From NCBI GenBank assembly GCA_036785325.1, contig JAXIVH010000002.1:4255665-4319664 (forward strand): a stretch of 64,000 nucleotides of DNA. The letters are read 5' to 3'. The notes beneath the pieces are model-generated. The model worked only from the letters and a program-made list of their open reading frames with translations, was not told where the DNA came from and did not search any database. Origin of the DNA: Urophycis tenuis. Taxonomy: Eukaryota > Chordata > Actinopteri > Gadiformes > Phycidae. Of this stretch, positions 34,623 through 53,196 are shown one piece after another (positions within the stretch are counted from its first letter, which is position 1; each line of letters begins with the position of its first letter). The position numbers and the translations under genes are program-made.

Positions 34623-35600
34623 TGGTTATAAAAAAAATAATAAATAAAATACTCTACTTTGCCAATTCATATTTGTTGTCGAGACAGATTCCTTGGCCCA
34701 GCGTTTTCAGTTCTAGAAAGATCTTCATATATACAGATTGGCTGTAGTCACTTTTAATGCCTGACTTTTATCTGGCCCTGTTGAGTTAAATTGACTTATT
34801 ACTATGGTAAGAAATATTCTAAACTTCGAACCAAATCATTTGATACCACCAACAAAATCTCAATGTATTAAAAAAAAAGCTCTGGTTTCAATAGGTCAAA
34901 ATTGAATATAGTGCTGACCAATAAGCAAGCAGCTTCCACAGTGAACAGGCCCACACTAACACCAGATTAGAGAAATATAGCCAAAGAAGACATTTTGGTT
35001 TCACGTGTTTCACATCTTTTTGAATAAGTTGCAGTTCAACACTTGCCATCCATGTTATGACAATGGTGAGAAATTCCGAAGGACAAAAATAAAAAATCCT
35101 CACAACTTTGGAGTCAGTAGAGTCATGTGAGGCTCGTCTGTTCCAGCTATTGGTGGAATAAAACATTTGAATAAACCAACATTTGAAAAAACGAAAAAGC
35201 AAAATGAATAACATGGAAGAGGCGTTGTAGTGCTGGGGGGGGGGGGGGGGGGGGGAATAAACTCACGAAACCCACATGTACTAATTAAAATCATTTTCGA
35301 AAAGTCTTCGAAAAGCGAAATCTGCGACAAATCAAAAACAAACAAGAAGTTTCCTCTCAGGTGACATGCAACTTCCGTCACTTAAAAAAAGGGCTTAAGT
35401 CACGAAGGCCCGCCGGGCCCCAGAGGAGAGCCAGGATTCTTTCCCTTTTTTTACACTCAACGGTACAAACATAAATCAGGCACTTTTCCGAGTTCACCGG
35501 AGACACCGCACAAGAGTTAACACACTACACCATCCAGAGTGGTGGAGAACGCCTCTGCAATGCACAGTCTCTGATGTTTTTTCGGAGTCTGTAGGCTCAC

Positions 35601-35644
35601 CTGTGTGTGCGTGTGTGTGTGTGCGTGCGTGCGTGCGTTCGTGT

Positions 35645-35684
<40 letters not shown>
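35601..35684. repeat. TG/CG microsatellite in the presumed collagen 3' UTR
   Basis: TG repeats with GCGT steps and one TCTG interruption. In the collagen transcript it would read as CA. Confidence 0.93.
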
Positions 35685-35687
<3 letters not shown>

Positions 35688-35751
35688 TGCTAGTTAACGT
35701 GTAGAACGCACGTCCCCCGCGGGCGCGCCTGGGGGGTGGGCTACAGCGTGG

Positions 35752-41452
<5,701 letters not shown>

Positions 41453-41692
41453 CTGCGGACCACACCCAACACAACCCGACACACCCGAGGCTTTAGCGGA
41501 GCACAAGATGGATACCTTCCTGTCAGGCAGCAGCCTGGCGTGCCGAGGCCCATCGGAGATCACTAACGAGTCATCGGGACGGCAATTAATCGGACAGGAA
41601 TACTCATCGACCCAAGAGGGATCAAGTGTAATATTTACCTTAGAAACCATATTTTTTCTTTTTTTTTTCCTCATAATGCAGACTTGGCCGTC

Positions 41693-41892
41693 NNNNNNNN
41701 NNNNNNNNNNNNNNNNNNNNNNNNNNNNNNNNNNNNNNNNNNNNNNNNNNNNNNNNNNNNNNNNNNNNNNNNNNNNNNNNNNNNNNNNNNNNNNNNNNNN
41801 NNNNNNNNNNNNNNNNNNNNNNNNNNNNNNNNNNNNNNNNNNNNNNNNNNNNNNNNNNNNNNNNNNNNNNNNNNNNNNNNNNNNNNNNNNNN
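41693..41892. other. Assembly gap between col14a1 and deptor (200 N)
   Basis: Exactly 200 N. On the minus strand deptor stops after exon 3 at 45101 and collagen resumes at 41452. No second DEP domain, PDZ domain, fibronectin III, von Willebrand A or thrombospondin N-terminal exon is visible between them. The hidden sequence must therefore hold the rest of deptor and nearly all of the collagen gene. Confidence 0.95.
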
Positions 41893-43993
41893 AATCATAG
41901 ACTTCCCCAGATCACTCAGATGGAGAGATGGAGAGATAAACAAGCCTTTTGATTCAGACAGTGGCCTGGCGGGCCTCGGGAACATGTCCAAGCCTGACGA
42001 CGCTACATCAGTTCACACAGCGGTGCGCGCGAGAGCTAGCTACAGAGCTCACGCCGTTTAGCTTCTCGTGGCGCATTTGTAATTTGCCGTTCATGGCGAA
42101 CATTGAAACACACTGAAACCTCAACGTCTAAAAGTTGTTACGGACAGGATATTACTCTAAGGGAATGGATGATTGCTGATACAACTGGTCTGACTGGAAA
42201 TGACATGGCAACCGTTTAATATTTCAACACAGTTAATTTAGGCAGTTGTCTATCATCTCGCCCGGGCCTTATCAACAAGTCCCACTCAGCGCACCGTGGA
42301 GGCCTCCACAACAGGAAACAACGCTGGATATGGCTTTATTTGATTAGTTTTCTAAATCAAATACAATTCCCCCAACAGGAGTGAAACAGCTGCGTAGGTG
42401 TGGGGCAGGGGAGCTGGGGGCCCGTGTCATAAGAAGCTTACGGCTATCAGTGGAAAGGCCCACAGCAATCAGTGACGCGTGAGGTTTGATTAGCAAGAAA
42501 CGTGTATTACACTGCGGAAAATTACGCCAAAGATAAGACGGGGGAAATGATTCGGGGGATTTGGAGTTTAAAACTAGGGAACAAAGCTTCCGGTTTGCAA
42601 AGCGTTTCCCAACCTTTATATGTCTCCAGCTACCCCCCCCCCCCCCCCAACAGGGCCATTAGCACGGCTTCAGTGACTCCTCAGCCACACCAAACCAGAA
42701 ATATTTTCCTTTCCACAAGCTCATTATCCTACTCTCATTTATTTATCACGTAAACATTAATATTGCACAGTGGCCTCCGCAAAGATGACATGTACTCCTA
42801 TTCCTGGTCTCAACTTGAGCAACAATCAAACAACAACACACACTTCATTTAACCCATTCAAATATCTCATGTCTGAACACTCGACACACTCTGTGGTTTC
42901 GACAGCTCAGCTTGAAGCCCTTCCCTCAAGAGGGGTGATTCAGGCCGAGGATGCCGGGAGGCCGTATATAACGCACGGTGTTGCAAAAAAAAAGCGCCCA
43001 GCTAATCTGTTGAAAAACGAACCTTTGTCACCTTTGCACGCGTTGCGCGCGCACCCCCCCCCCCCCCCCCCCGGTATCGCCTGAATTTGCTCCGCCATGT
43101 GAAAGTCAACGCACCGACAGGCTCAGATTACCCGCGCGTGTAAATATCAGCCGGACGCAGGACTCCGCGGCGGCAGCCACCGGGACGTTCTCCACATAAC
43201 GTCCTTGAACGGCACGAACAAAAAAACACGTTCCGCCGTTCCAAGCCAGGGGCTTGAACGATAAAGGCAGGGGCAGGGGCTGGAACGATATGTCGTCAAA
43301 AGGTTACATCTCCGAACCAGGTTCTTGCATTCTAATAATAGACACTCACTCACACTTGGATAAAAGCAGTAACACACCGCGTATCTAGGGCGACCCAATA
43401 CGAGTGGTGAGGCATGCTGCCATGGCCCACATTAGTAGTCCGTGGACACGCTGGCGGGTTTAGCTGGAGTGGCCATGCAGCATGCAGCTCTACAGCCCCA
43501 TGTAGTAAAGACACTTTGATCCTATTCTTGGTCTGAATATTTATAGCTTGAATACTGCATTTTGGATACAGCATGGACCGCTTGCATGGAAGCATCTAAT
43601 CTCGACACATATCTTGCAAGGAGGACGGGGACGCGAGATCAAATTATATTACAGGAACAGAGTACAAAATAGGTATGTCTTCTCTGACGTCGTTTCCTCT
43701 GCAAAATCGATAACACAACCCTGCCCAACTACTTACATTTTTATTGTCATTTTTAATTACTTTATAGCATTGTTTTCAGTGACACAGCTTTTGCATATGC
43801 AAAAATGACCGAGGTCAAAAGACTATAAAGGCTGCCATGATAAGAGAGACAGATGGTGTATTTGTTTCTCTTTAATTTTTGCTATATATAGCCCTGAGGA
43901 TCCACTGCACACATTCACATGTGTCAACGCATAGAAAGCTATAACCACAGCTATAATGCATGCATGGCATAACGCAACGCACGTGCACACACG

Positions 43994-44024
<31 letters not shown>

Positions 44025-44585
44025 GCAGACGCACACGCACAGTGTGATAACAACACTCCTAAGGGAGGAAGACCCTGGAAGGTTTTTGGTCCGCTTTTAT
44101 GGTCATCGGCCATGGCACTCTCACGGAGTGTAAGGCTTCTTCTCTACAGTGTTTATTTAACCATTAGTATCTGTAGAACCTGTTCATGGTCTCTTTATGT
44201 CACATATCACAACACATGAGTGAGTTCACAACACACGAGGCTCTGTGTACATTCTGCATGACATAGATTCCTGAAGACGTTCAGCGAGATGGTGTTGTCC
44301 TCTGAACAACAAGGGTGGTATTTTTGCTTTTTGGTTTGGTGACATTGGCGTTTCTGCATGTCGATGTTTCCACTGTGCTTTCTTTTGTTTATCAAAATCG
44401 ACACGAGTTTACTTAAGAGATGCGACCCCGCAGCTCCAAAAGGCGCAGGGCAAGCGGCCATTGCATCTTGTGTGGGGGGGAGGGGGGGAGGGGGTGTTTG
44501 TCCCGCGATGCACCATGGCGATTGCATAAACAGACACGAGAGAGGGCTGAGGCTGTTTCTTATCATTATGTCCCAGTTAACAACA

Positions 44586-44626
<41 letters not shown>

Positions 44627-44628
44627 TA

Positions 44629-44662
<34 letters not shown>

Positions 44663-45100
44663 AGTGAGATTGACTTTACTTAGTGGCTTTGGAGGCAATT
44701 GAGACAAGAGAGCAAAACAAGTATTGACAAGATAAGAGAAGCAGACAGAGAGCAGCGAGAGGGAGAGACTGAAAAGGGGATGGGGAGATAACTTCCTCGG
44801 GGATATTGGTGACATCATCCATTTCTGGTAAAAAGTTTTTTTTTAATTTTTTTTTTTAATATATATTTTTAAAAAGGTATAAAAAGCAAGCAGTCCTGCA
44901 CTTGACAGGGTCCACGAGCCCTGCTGTTGTAGTCAACAGCGTGTTCCAGACCTCTTCAAAAAAACAACCTCTTAAAAAACGCGCTGCACACAAATTTGAC
45001 AAAAAAAAAACATCCATTATGTCGAGTACCGCAGCTTGCATTCTCTAATAAACAAATCATTGTGTGTGTTTGTGTACGTGCGTGTGTGCATGTGACATAC
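41893..45100. other. Presumed deptor intron 3 sequence right of the gap
   Basis: About 3.2 kb with no exon that I can support. It contains C-runs (about 42635-42648 and 43052-43072), CA repeats at about 43985-44040 and TG repeats at 44588-44661. I looked specifically for the second DEP domain of deptor and did not find it. Confidence 0.5.
44588..44661. repeat. TG microsatellite
   Basis: TG units with TATG and GCGTGCG interruptions, in presumed deptor intron 3. Confidence 0.93.
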
Positions 45101-48100
45101 TTCTCGAAGATCCTCTGACCCCTCATGAAGACCTTGGCCTCGTGGTCCAGGGGGAACGTCCCGTCGTCCTTCCGGAAACGGTAGAATAACTTCAGGTCTT
45201 TGAATTCCCTGTGCTCGTCACACACTGAAAACACATAAATGCGTGCCGGCCAGCCACAGGCACGCGCCGCACGCACACGCAAACGCACATGCAAACGCAC
45301 ACGCACACACATACACACACACACACACACACACAACAATGGTTATGAGCAAATACGCTAAAAGATTTTCGATAAATAAAATGGATTCAGTTGGTCTTTT
45401 TCTCTCCACCAAGCAGGGTTATGTTTTGTATGCAGACTCTACATACATAAATATGACAGCCCTGCCGAGGGACTAGTGTTTAGTACTGTCATACATATAT
45501 ATATATATATACTGTACATGGACAAACTTGAGACCAAACGAATAAATGCATTTGTTGCAGGAGCCGGTTCCCACAAATAGCATGTTGATAAAGTGATAAT
45601 GAAATGAAACAAGTACACAGATACCATTGAAGGCGTTCACCATTTAATATTCTTCTTTAAAAAAATAAATATATATATATATATATATATATATGAAAAC
45701 TGCAATTCATCCGGCAGCATGCGTTGCTGCACAGTTTTATTGATGCATCAGTGAAGGAGCGCAGCAAGAGACCCCAACAGAACATACTGGAACCAGTGTC
45801 TGTCCGCCACCACATCCCTGTGAGGTCAATATCCCCCCCCCCCCCCCATTTTGTGTGTGGCTCCTCTCCGAGCGCCGTGCGCTCACAGCCATACGATCCT
45901 CCCCCCGGCCTCACCGTGGTGAACGATGCTCTGGTCGAGCAGCTTCTGCATGATCCTGATGGCCGTGTCTCTGTCCGAGGCCTCCTTGTGTTCCATCAGC
46001 CAATCGATGAGCTCCTTGGCCACGAAGCAGTTGGGGTAGGTCCTCAGGTGGTGTCTGCGGTCTTTGATCACCTTCGCCTCGTGGAGCCGCAGCCTGAGGT
46101 GCAGAAAGCAGGATTCTTAAAGTCGACTCAGTCGGGAGGGGCTCAGATTAAGGAAAAAACGGATTAAATATTTTGAAATGTTTGTGTATAATGGCTGATA
46201 ATAGGTTTTATGGAATGATGTAACAAAAAATGTCCACCCCACGCTGTCAAAATCATATTTTTTCTACCTACGTTTCTACTTGCTCCTATAAAGTGTATTA
46301 GACATAATTTCTGAATATTTGCTGGATTTCTATTTTGCATGACTTTTTCATTCTGATGTGTAATTAATAAAAATTCAACATTATCAATGTCTGAATGAAG
46401 TGGGAATTCATTCATGTTTTCAGGACGCCTGTATTCATTCCCATTACTGAGAGGGAATAGCGTGGCAAGTAGTGTGTTGCAAGAAGAAAAGAAAGAAAAA
46501 AAAAAAAGCCTGAATGGGTGCCACTTTCTTTCCCACAGCGTGACCTATGCCTGACCCACGTAAAATCAGCCCCATCGCTTGAGCCAAACTCCATGCCAGT
46601 AACTAGCTGCTCCACAGCAGAGTGCAGCTGGGCAGCATCACAGAGGATTAGCACCGGCAGCCTGCCTCCATCATGCCCGCCAGACCCACACCAATAATAC
46701 CCCCACCACTAGATCCATCTTCCACCTCAAGCCAAGTGTAGAGTTTCACAATTATTATTATTATTTTATTTTTACATGTATCCTCTCCTGAGAAGGCTCC
46801 TTAGTAAATTGTGATGCCCTCGTAGGAAATGTGGCATTGTGTTGTCATTAGTTATTTGTAATCATCTGATTCATTAGATTAAAAAGACATGGTCCACATG
46901 AAGTTGAATGTAACTGCGACAATGCAACTGCTTTATAAAATGCATTGCAATTCATAGCCACGGTCAAACATATAACAGTAACAACACAACACCAAGCATT
47001 CTACATTTGCTAGAATGTTGTATACTAGTATCCTAGCAATTGGAATGCTTGAAACTTGTTCTGGTGACTTTCTTACTGTGTTAACAGCAATTAAATGTTT
47101 CACCTTCTTCTGACAAATGTACTTATTGTAAGTTGCTTTGGATTAAAGCGTCTGCTTGATGCCCTAAATGTAAATGTAAATGTAAATAATGCAAAAATCT
47201 GTTCAGTATCAATTCAGTATGTACAACTATACATGAGGCGTCTGCCGTTTGTAGCTAGGCATCGACGAAACACGATTCATGCTTCATTCATTCATTCATT
47301 TTGCCCAGATTCAAATCTGTTCTTCCTTCCGGTATCGGTTGGGTCAGGACACACACAGACACACATGTTGTATTTACAGAACACAGGGCACACGGGCCTC
47401 TTATCACGGCACCGTTATCACTGGCAGTAAATAACCGGGCCACGAATGCCTGGCGGGTTCAAGGCGTGATACAGTGCTTCCAAAGTGGCACAGACACAGT
47501 CACGCCCTGCCCTCCCATCAAATCCATTTCGATACCAATACTGCCTTATGTGATTGAGTCAGAAGAGTGCCTTTTGAACATTGACAGCATTACATTTGAC
47601 TTCAAACTAAAAAGCAAAAAAAAAGGAACCAAAATGGTTCAAACTAAAGGCAATCAAGAACAGGGGACTTTACCTGTGTGAGGCCGACTACCACCATACA
47701 GGGGTGAGGGGGGGGGGGGGGAAACACATGAAGAAGGCTACTGAGTGACAGGGGTGTGCTTGTACTCCCTGCCCCAATCTCTGGAGTTTTGCCCAGGAAA
47801 AGAAAACAGACAGAGCAGAATCTCTTGGAAGCTTGGGACAGCCACCTCTACTGAAAGCAATACGCTTTCATACCATCTTTATATTCCTGCCAGCTGGCAA
47901 CACACACACACACGCATGCACGCACACACACTTGTAAGGCCACTACACACAATATATTTTTATATATATATATATACACATATACATTAAAAAAATATAA
48001 TAATAAATAAATAATACTATGTATATACTATATCATGACTTTACACTTGTAGCACTTGTATTGCAGTTGACTGAATAAAGAAAACATGAACACATTATGA

Positions 48101-48541
48101 GGGGTTTACGTTGATAATACAATTGCACCGCAGTGTTACGCAAGCGCTTGCTGTAGTCCTAGCTTGCAGCGGATAGTGGGAGTCACACACATGGTATTTC
48201 AGCAGCGGGTTGAATGGGAAGGGCTTGCGCGTAACGTATGGACGCCTTTGTCTGACTGTATGTACAGCACTAGGGTTGGGTACTCGGCGTCGACGCTCAG
48301 CTCCTTGACTTTACATTCTGGGTCAAATGCATGCATTCGTGTTCAATGTCAAGCATATGTGCAGCGTCGGCGATGTCAATTGGCACATTCTGATCTGACC
48401 CTTAAACCACAATTTGGGGGGCAGAGATGTTTGTAGTTTGTTGTTGCAAGCCTACCTCAGCTGTTCTCCAGTGACCAGCACCTCGGCCATGCGCTCCAGC
48501 TCAGCAGCCTTCTTTTGCATCGTGTTGCCGATCCCATCCAT
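45101..48541 (-). CDS. deptor: DEP-domain mTOR-interacting protein, first three exons
   Basis: DEPTOR binds mTOR and restrains both mTORC1 and mTORC2 in the cytosol. Exons in transcript order are 48541-48456 (start MDGIGNTMQKKAAELERMAE, then VLVTGEQLR), 46093-45915 and 45224-45101, all in agreeing phase with GT-AG borders. Together they encode about 129 residues spanning the first DEP domain. Diagnostic blocks are KVIKDRRHHLRTYPNCFVAK, ELIDWLMEHKEASDRDTAIR, EHREFKDLKLFYRFRKDDGT and FMRGQRIFEK, nearly identical to the human protein. The start was chosen at MDGIG because the conserved region begins seven residues later and upstream codons look non-coding. The second DEP domain, the phosphodegron linker and the PDZ domain are missing because of the gap at 41693. 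The gene faces mtbp head to head, 1.24 kb between start codons. Confidence 0.92.
45254..45334. repeat. CA/CG-rich repeat just upstream of deptor exon 3
   Basis: Imperfect GCACACGCAAAC steps followed by pure CA units. It starts 30 bases outside the exon 3 acceptor, in deptor intron 2. Confidence 0.85.
46094..48455. other. deptor intron 1
   Basis: This interval holds dispersed repeat copy D (47014-47190), a 13-base G-run near 47708 and an AT/CA patch near 47950-48010. I see no extra exon. Confidence 0.55.
47014..47190 (-). mobile_element. Dispersed fish repeat, copy D
   Basis: TTGTATACTAGTATCCTAGC, TTCTGGTGACTTTCTTACTG and GTAAGTTGCTTTGGATTAAA occur in the reverse order of copies A and B. The GTATACTAG segment is present once here, whereas it is expanded at 32471-33130. 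The end carries repeated AAATGT units. Confidence 0.75.
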
Positions 48542-49780
48542 TTCTCTGTCAAAACATGTCCACATTAAACGCAAGCAAAGGCAAAAACGAACAACGGAAA
48601 ATGAGCCTTGTGCGTTATTATAGAAACGTATTTCATGACACATGATACGCAACGCACACCATGGCCAATACAGAACTAGTTTTCATTCTGACAGATGGTA
48701 TTTTTCTACACAAAATACAAGCTGTACTGGGTTGTGCAGAGGTTAAATATGTAGCAACATAGTATGTCTTACCTTTGCAGTACCATCGGAAGAAAATGCG
48801 TCTTCAATATAACTTGTTTTAGGATATATTACATTCCAGCCAACGAATGAAACAATGCACAAGCTTACAATTGACAGCTAAAGCAGTCCTATCTGGCAAT
48901 TAACCATTTGCAGTATTCCAATGAATCTGAGCGACAACTTGGCTTCCTTCTTTTTATGGTGTAGACACAATGCGGCTCATGTTAATTTACTGTTTTAAAT
49001 AGCAGTCCACTAGCTAGCTAACTGTAACCTCATCTCGTGTTTGTTTTTTTTCCACACTCCACAGCATGAATACACGCTCTTCACCCACTGCTTACTAATT
49101 CACATCCCCGGAGCCACCGCATTGGGAGGCTTCAGATGACGTCATGGGGGAGTCAACCAGGAGGGCGGGGCCTGAGACCAGGGGAAAGTTAAGGGCTGGT
49201 TTGACAATTACAGTATTTATACACAACATATGATCCATTGTTGTTGCATTGCTATGAGGCTACATATATCACAAACACCCCGACGCTTCTGCGTACGGGA
49301 TGCATACAACCGTATGATCACTGTGATTGTATTGGATAGAGCCGTCAATCTTCTTCTATTTTAAATATTCAGTCAAAAGACGAAACATGAAAACGAAGTT
49401 CCGGTATTGGCTGTGGGGGTTTGATCCGCTTCCGTTTCGAGGAAATCCCCTTGAAAGTATAATATCCATGAAATAAAAAAAAAACATTGATTCGTGTAAA
49501 TGTGTAACTATTACATATGTCCTCAGTCATAGTTCATATTAGATAAATCCCAAGACTCTATTTCAGAGAACTACACCTGAAAGGCAGCGTACATTATATG
49601 GCTGAGCATGTAGCCCAGCATGGTAGAAAATAGTGGGTTTTATTTTGAAAATAGTAGTAGGAAGTAGACTTGCAGCCACTGGCTTATGCTTTTAAAGTTT
49701 AGCGGGAGTTCTGACACTAGAGAAGGCGTTCATCATATTTTATTCACAATATTTTACTATACATTTTATTTTTGATTAAC
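48542..49780. promoter_or_regulatory. Head-to-head promoter interval between deptor and mtbp
   Basis: Motifs seen are a full CRE (TGACGTCA at 49137-49144), a GC box (GGGCGGGGCC at 49163-49172), inverted CCAAT boxes (ATTGG near 49121 and 49406), an ETS-like CTTCCG near 49427 and an E2F-like TTTAGCGGGAG near 49698. The CRE and GC box suit a strong shared promoter around 49.1-49.2 kb. The ETS and CCAAT pair near 49.4 kb is nearer to mtbp. Start sites are not visible. Confidence 0.55.
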
Positions 49781-50432
49781 ATGGATAGATACGTGTTGCT
49801 TTTATCATTCTGTCCTCGGGTATCGGAATGTCCGGACGATTTTAAACGTAAGCCACGGTTACTACTCTTCCTAATGCAATGTACAGTACAGGCTATTATC
49901 TCAAGCTAGAAACTATAGTCTATAGACGGAGTATGTCTGTCAATATACTAATGTAAACAATGCATTTAAGCAGTGCAGTAGAGACTGCATCGTGGTTGTG
50001 TGATATTTATTTATAAGTCAAGGACGGAATAGTGGTTGTTTCCTTTATGTTAGCTCGCACAGCTACTGCTATGTACAGTGGAACACAGCTGTATGTTATG
50101 TTATGTTACGTTACGTTATGTTACTCAGAATATGTGAAATATCACATCATTTGTGAGACGTTGTTTTGTGGTCTATATGTGTTATGTTGTATGTTTGCTG
50201 TGCACCGTGCTATGTGCTGACTTCATAATTTTGGCCATATGTTGTAATGTGCTACAGTGATGATCCACTCAGTCCACGCATACACTAGTTCGCACTATTT
50301 GTATTTTGTTTTACTTATACAGACATTTCTATTTATTATTATTTATTGTTTCTTTCATTTATACAATGCTTATAATAGATGATGATGCAGTTCTCCACAT
50401 GACATTTTACTGCTCTCAGAATTAAATAATTG

Positions 50433-50437
<5 letters not shown>

Positions 50438-50472
<35 letters not shown>
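50438..50472. repeat. AT microsatellite
   Basis: About 17 AT units in mtbp intron 1, 60 bases before exon 2. Confidence 0.95.
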
Positions 50473-50474
<2 letters not shown>

Positions 50475-51071
50475 TGTGCATGTAAGAAATGCAACTAGTC
50501 CACATGTTTATACCTGCCCTGTCATTTATCACAGCTTTGGAGAAAGTGAGGCAAATATACGAGGGACTAGGGTGCATCTCCTGTGACGAATCTCGGCAGA
50601 GGCTCTCCGCCTTCCCAGGTAGGGTTCCGTAGCCATACTTTGGCTCTACCGGTCGGTAATTTTATGAACAACTGCCGTTTTTCCGTCAAACCTATTGAGT
50701 GAATATATTTAAATGGTTCTGTTGTATTTTTTATCACACACCTTCTCCATTTGAGTGACCCCCCACCCACCTCTCCTCTCATGTCGTCCAGCTTGTTCGC
50801 TCAGCGGCGCTCCGTCAGCTCAGAGGTGGTTCTTTGCTGTCCAGGCTGTCCAGGGTTTTGGCCAGGTAACTATAAAAATAGGTGCAATAGTTTCATCCCA
50901 CAGTTACCGAGCAAGCCATAATACCCTAGAATAAATGGACAATCCTTCCAAGTGTGTCTGGTATTTGCCACTGAAGTAATAGTGTTTGAGTCAGTAGGGA
51001 GGACAGACTACTGGTAATTCCTCATCAAACTGAAATGTCCTGGGTTTGATTCCCGACATCCCCAGATTATA

Positions 51072-52645
51072 CACTGCTCAAAAAAAGGGAACACTTAAAC
51101 AACACGTCCTAGATCTCAAAGAATGAAATATTCCAGTTGAAAATCTTTATTCATTACATAGTGGAATGCGTTGAAAACAAAATTACATAAGAATGATCAA
51201 TCGAAATCAAAATGATTAAATCATGGAGGTCTGGATTCAGAGTGAGACTCAAAATAAAAGTGGAAAAATCAGATCACAGGCGGATCCAATTTCTGTGGAA
51301 ATTCCTCAAGACAATTCAAAATGAGGCTCAGTAGTGTGTGTGGCCTCCACATGCCTGTATGCACTCCCCACAATGTCTGGGCATGCTCCTGATGAGACGA
51401 CGGATGTTCTCCTGAGGGATCTCCTCCCAGACCTGGATCAGGGCATCAGTCTACTCCTGGACAGTCTGTGGTACGACGTGGTGTTAGTGGATGGAATGAG
51501 ACATGATGTCCCAGATGTGCTCGAAGGGGTTCAGGTCTGGGAAATGGGCAGGCCCGTCCATGGCATCAATGCCTTCGTCATGCAACTGCTGAACTGAACT
51601 GCACTGAACTGAACTGACACACTCTAGCCACATGAGGCCGAGCAATGTCATGCATGAGAAGGAACCCAGGGCCCACTGCACCAGCATATGGCCTGACAAT
51701 GGGTCTGAGGATCTCATCCCGGTACCTAATGGTAGTCATGGTACCTCTGGCTAGCACATGGAGGTCTGTGCGGCCCTCCAAGGATATGCCTCCCCAGACC
51801 ATCACTGACCCACCGCCAAACCGGTCATACTGGAGGATGTTGCAGGCAGCAAACGTTCTCCGTGGCGTCCAGACTCTGTCACGTCTGTCACCCGTGCTCA
51901 GTGTGAACCAGCTCTCATCCCTGAAGAGCACAGGGTGTCAATGGCGAATCTGCCAATCTTGGTGTTCTGTGGCAAATGCCAATCGGGCTGCACGGTGTTG
52001 GGCTGAGAGCACAGGCGCCACTTGTGGATGTCGGGCCCTCATACCACCATCATTGAGGCTATTTTGAGCAGAGACATGCACATTAGTGGCCGGTGGGAGG
52101 TTTTGTAGGGCTCTGGCAGTGCTCCTCCTGTTCCTCCTTGCACAAAGGATCAGATAGCGGTCCTGCTGCTGGGTTGTTGTCCTCCTGTGGCCCCTCCCAC
52201 GTCTCCTGGTGCACTGGCCTGTCTCCTGGTATCTCCTCCATGCTCTTGACACTGTGCTGGGAGACGCAGCAAACCTTCTTGCCACAGCGCACATTGATGT
52301 ACCATCCTGGATGAGCTGCACTACCTGAGCAACTTCTCTGAATTGCAGACATCGCCTCATGCTACCTCTAGTGGTGAGGGCACTGGCAAAATGCAAAAGT
52401 AACCAAAAATCAGCAAGAAAGCATGAGGACAGGGAAATGGTCTGTGGCCACCACCTGCAGAACGATTCCTTGTCTTGCAAATTGCCTCTCATTTCCACCT
52501 GTTGTCTGTTTCATTTGCACAACAGCAAGTGAGGTAGATTCACAATTAGTGCTGCTTCCTAACTGGACAGCTTTATATCCCAGAAGTGTGATTGACTTGG
52601 AGTTACATTGTAATGATTGTGTTCCCTTTATTTTTTTGAGCAGTG
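51072..52645 (-). mobile_element. Tc1/mariner transposon, degenerate, in mtbp intron 3
   Basis: The element is 1574 bp, flanked by TA on both sides (51070-51071 and 52646-52647), the Tc1 target-site duplication. Terminal inverted repeats begin CACTGCTCAAAAAAA at both ends and continue with GGGAACAC, the right copy having three or four extra bases. The transposase lies on the minus strand inside it. Confidence 0.9.
51328..52360 (-). pseudogene. Broken Tc1 transposase
   Basis: The start MRRCLQFREVAQVVQLIQDG leads into a helix-turn-helix region (AVARRFAASPSTVSRAWRRY) and an RRRGRGHRR stretch, then the DDE catalytic domain with FRDESWF, VMVWGGIS, HDIARPHVARV and NPFEHIWD. The frame is broken by a TGA at 51938-51940, where the family normally has Trp. 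It is broken again by an expanded GAACT tandem repeat at about 51591-51618 between the second Asp and the Glu, and by further stops near 51484 and 51466. Asn after the second catalytic Asp is replaced by Ile. The element cannot move by itself. Confidence 0.88.
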
Positions 52646-53128
52646 TATGTACTAGTTGTTCATAGGTTGTGATCTCATGTTGTATGACAATATGCATGCG
52701 CTATCATGTAGACGGTATACACATAGTTTTTAGCCTCATAGCATTAGAAGCATTTGCTGTTCAAACTTATGATTCTTTTTTAAACCTTGTATTCAACATT
52801 ATAAATGGAATGAAGCAGTTTGACACACGTACAGTACATGAGTAAGTGAAATGCAAAGTGCTTGGAATAATGACGTCTGACGACATAATTCTCGGCCTGT
52901 CCGTGAATTGAAAGTAGTGTTGTACGATCTACGATTGTGACTGCCAGCCTGTGCACATGTGCGTCAGTATTGCAGCTCAGACTGGGAGACGGTGGGGACC
53001 AGCCAACAGAAGGGGGACAGCGAGGATGAAAGCCCCAGCACTTGGCAGCTGTGTCTCCGCTCTCTGCAGGACCAGGAAAGGGACCAGGAGCCCAAGGATG
53101 AGCAGTCTGCACTGGCAGAGTAATCTCT

Positions 53129-53196
53129 CCTCCTGTGTGTGTGTGTGTGCATGCGTGTGTGTGTGTGTGTGTGCATGCGTGTGTGTGTGTGCGCGC
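53129..53196. repeat. TG/GCATGCG repeat after mtbp exon 4
   Basis: TG units broken by GCATGCG and ending in GCGCGCG, 14 bases into the intron. Confidence 0.85.
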
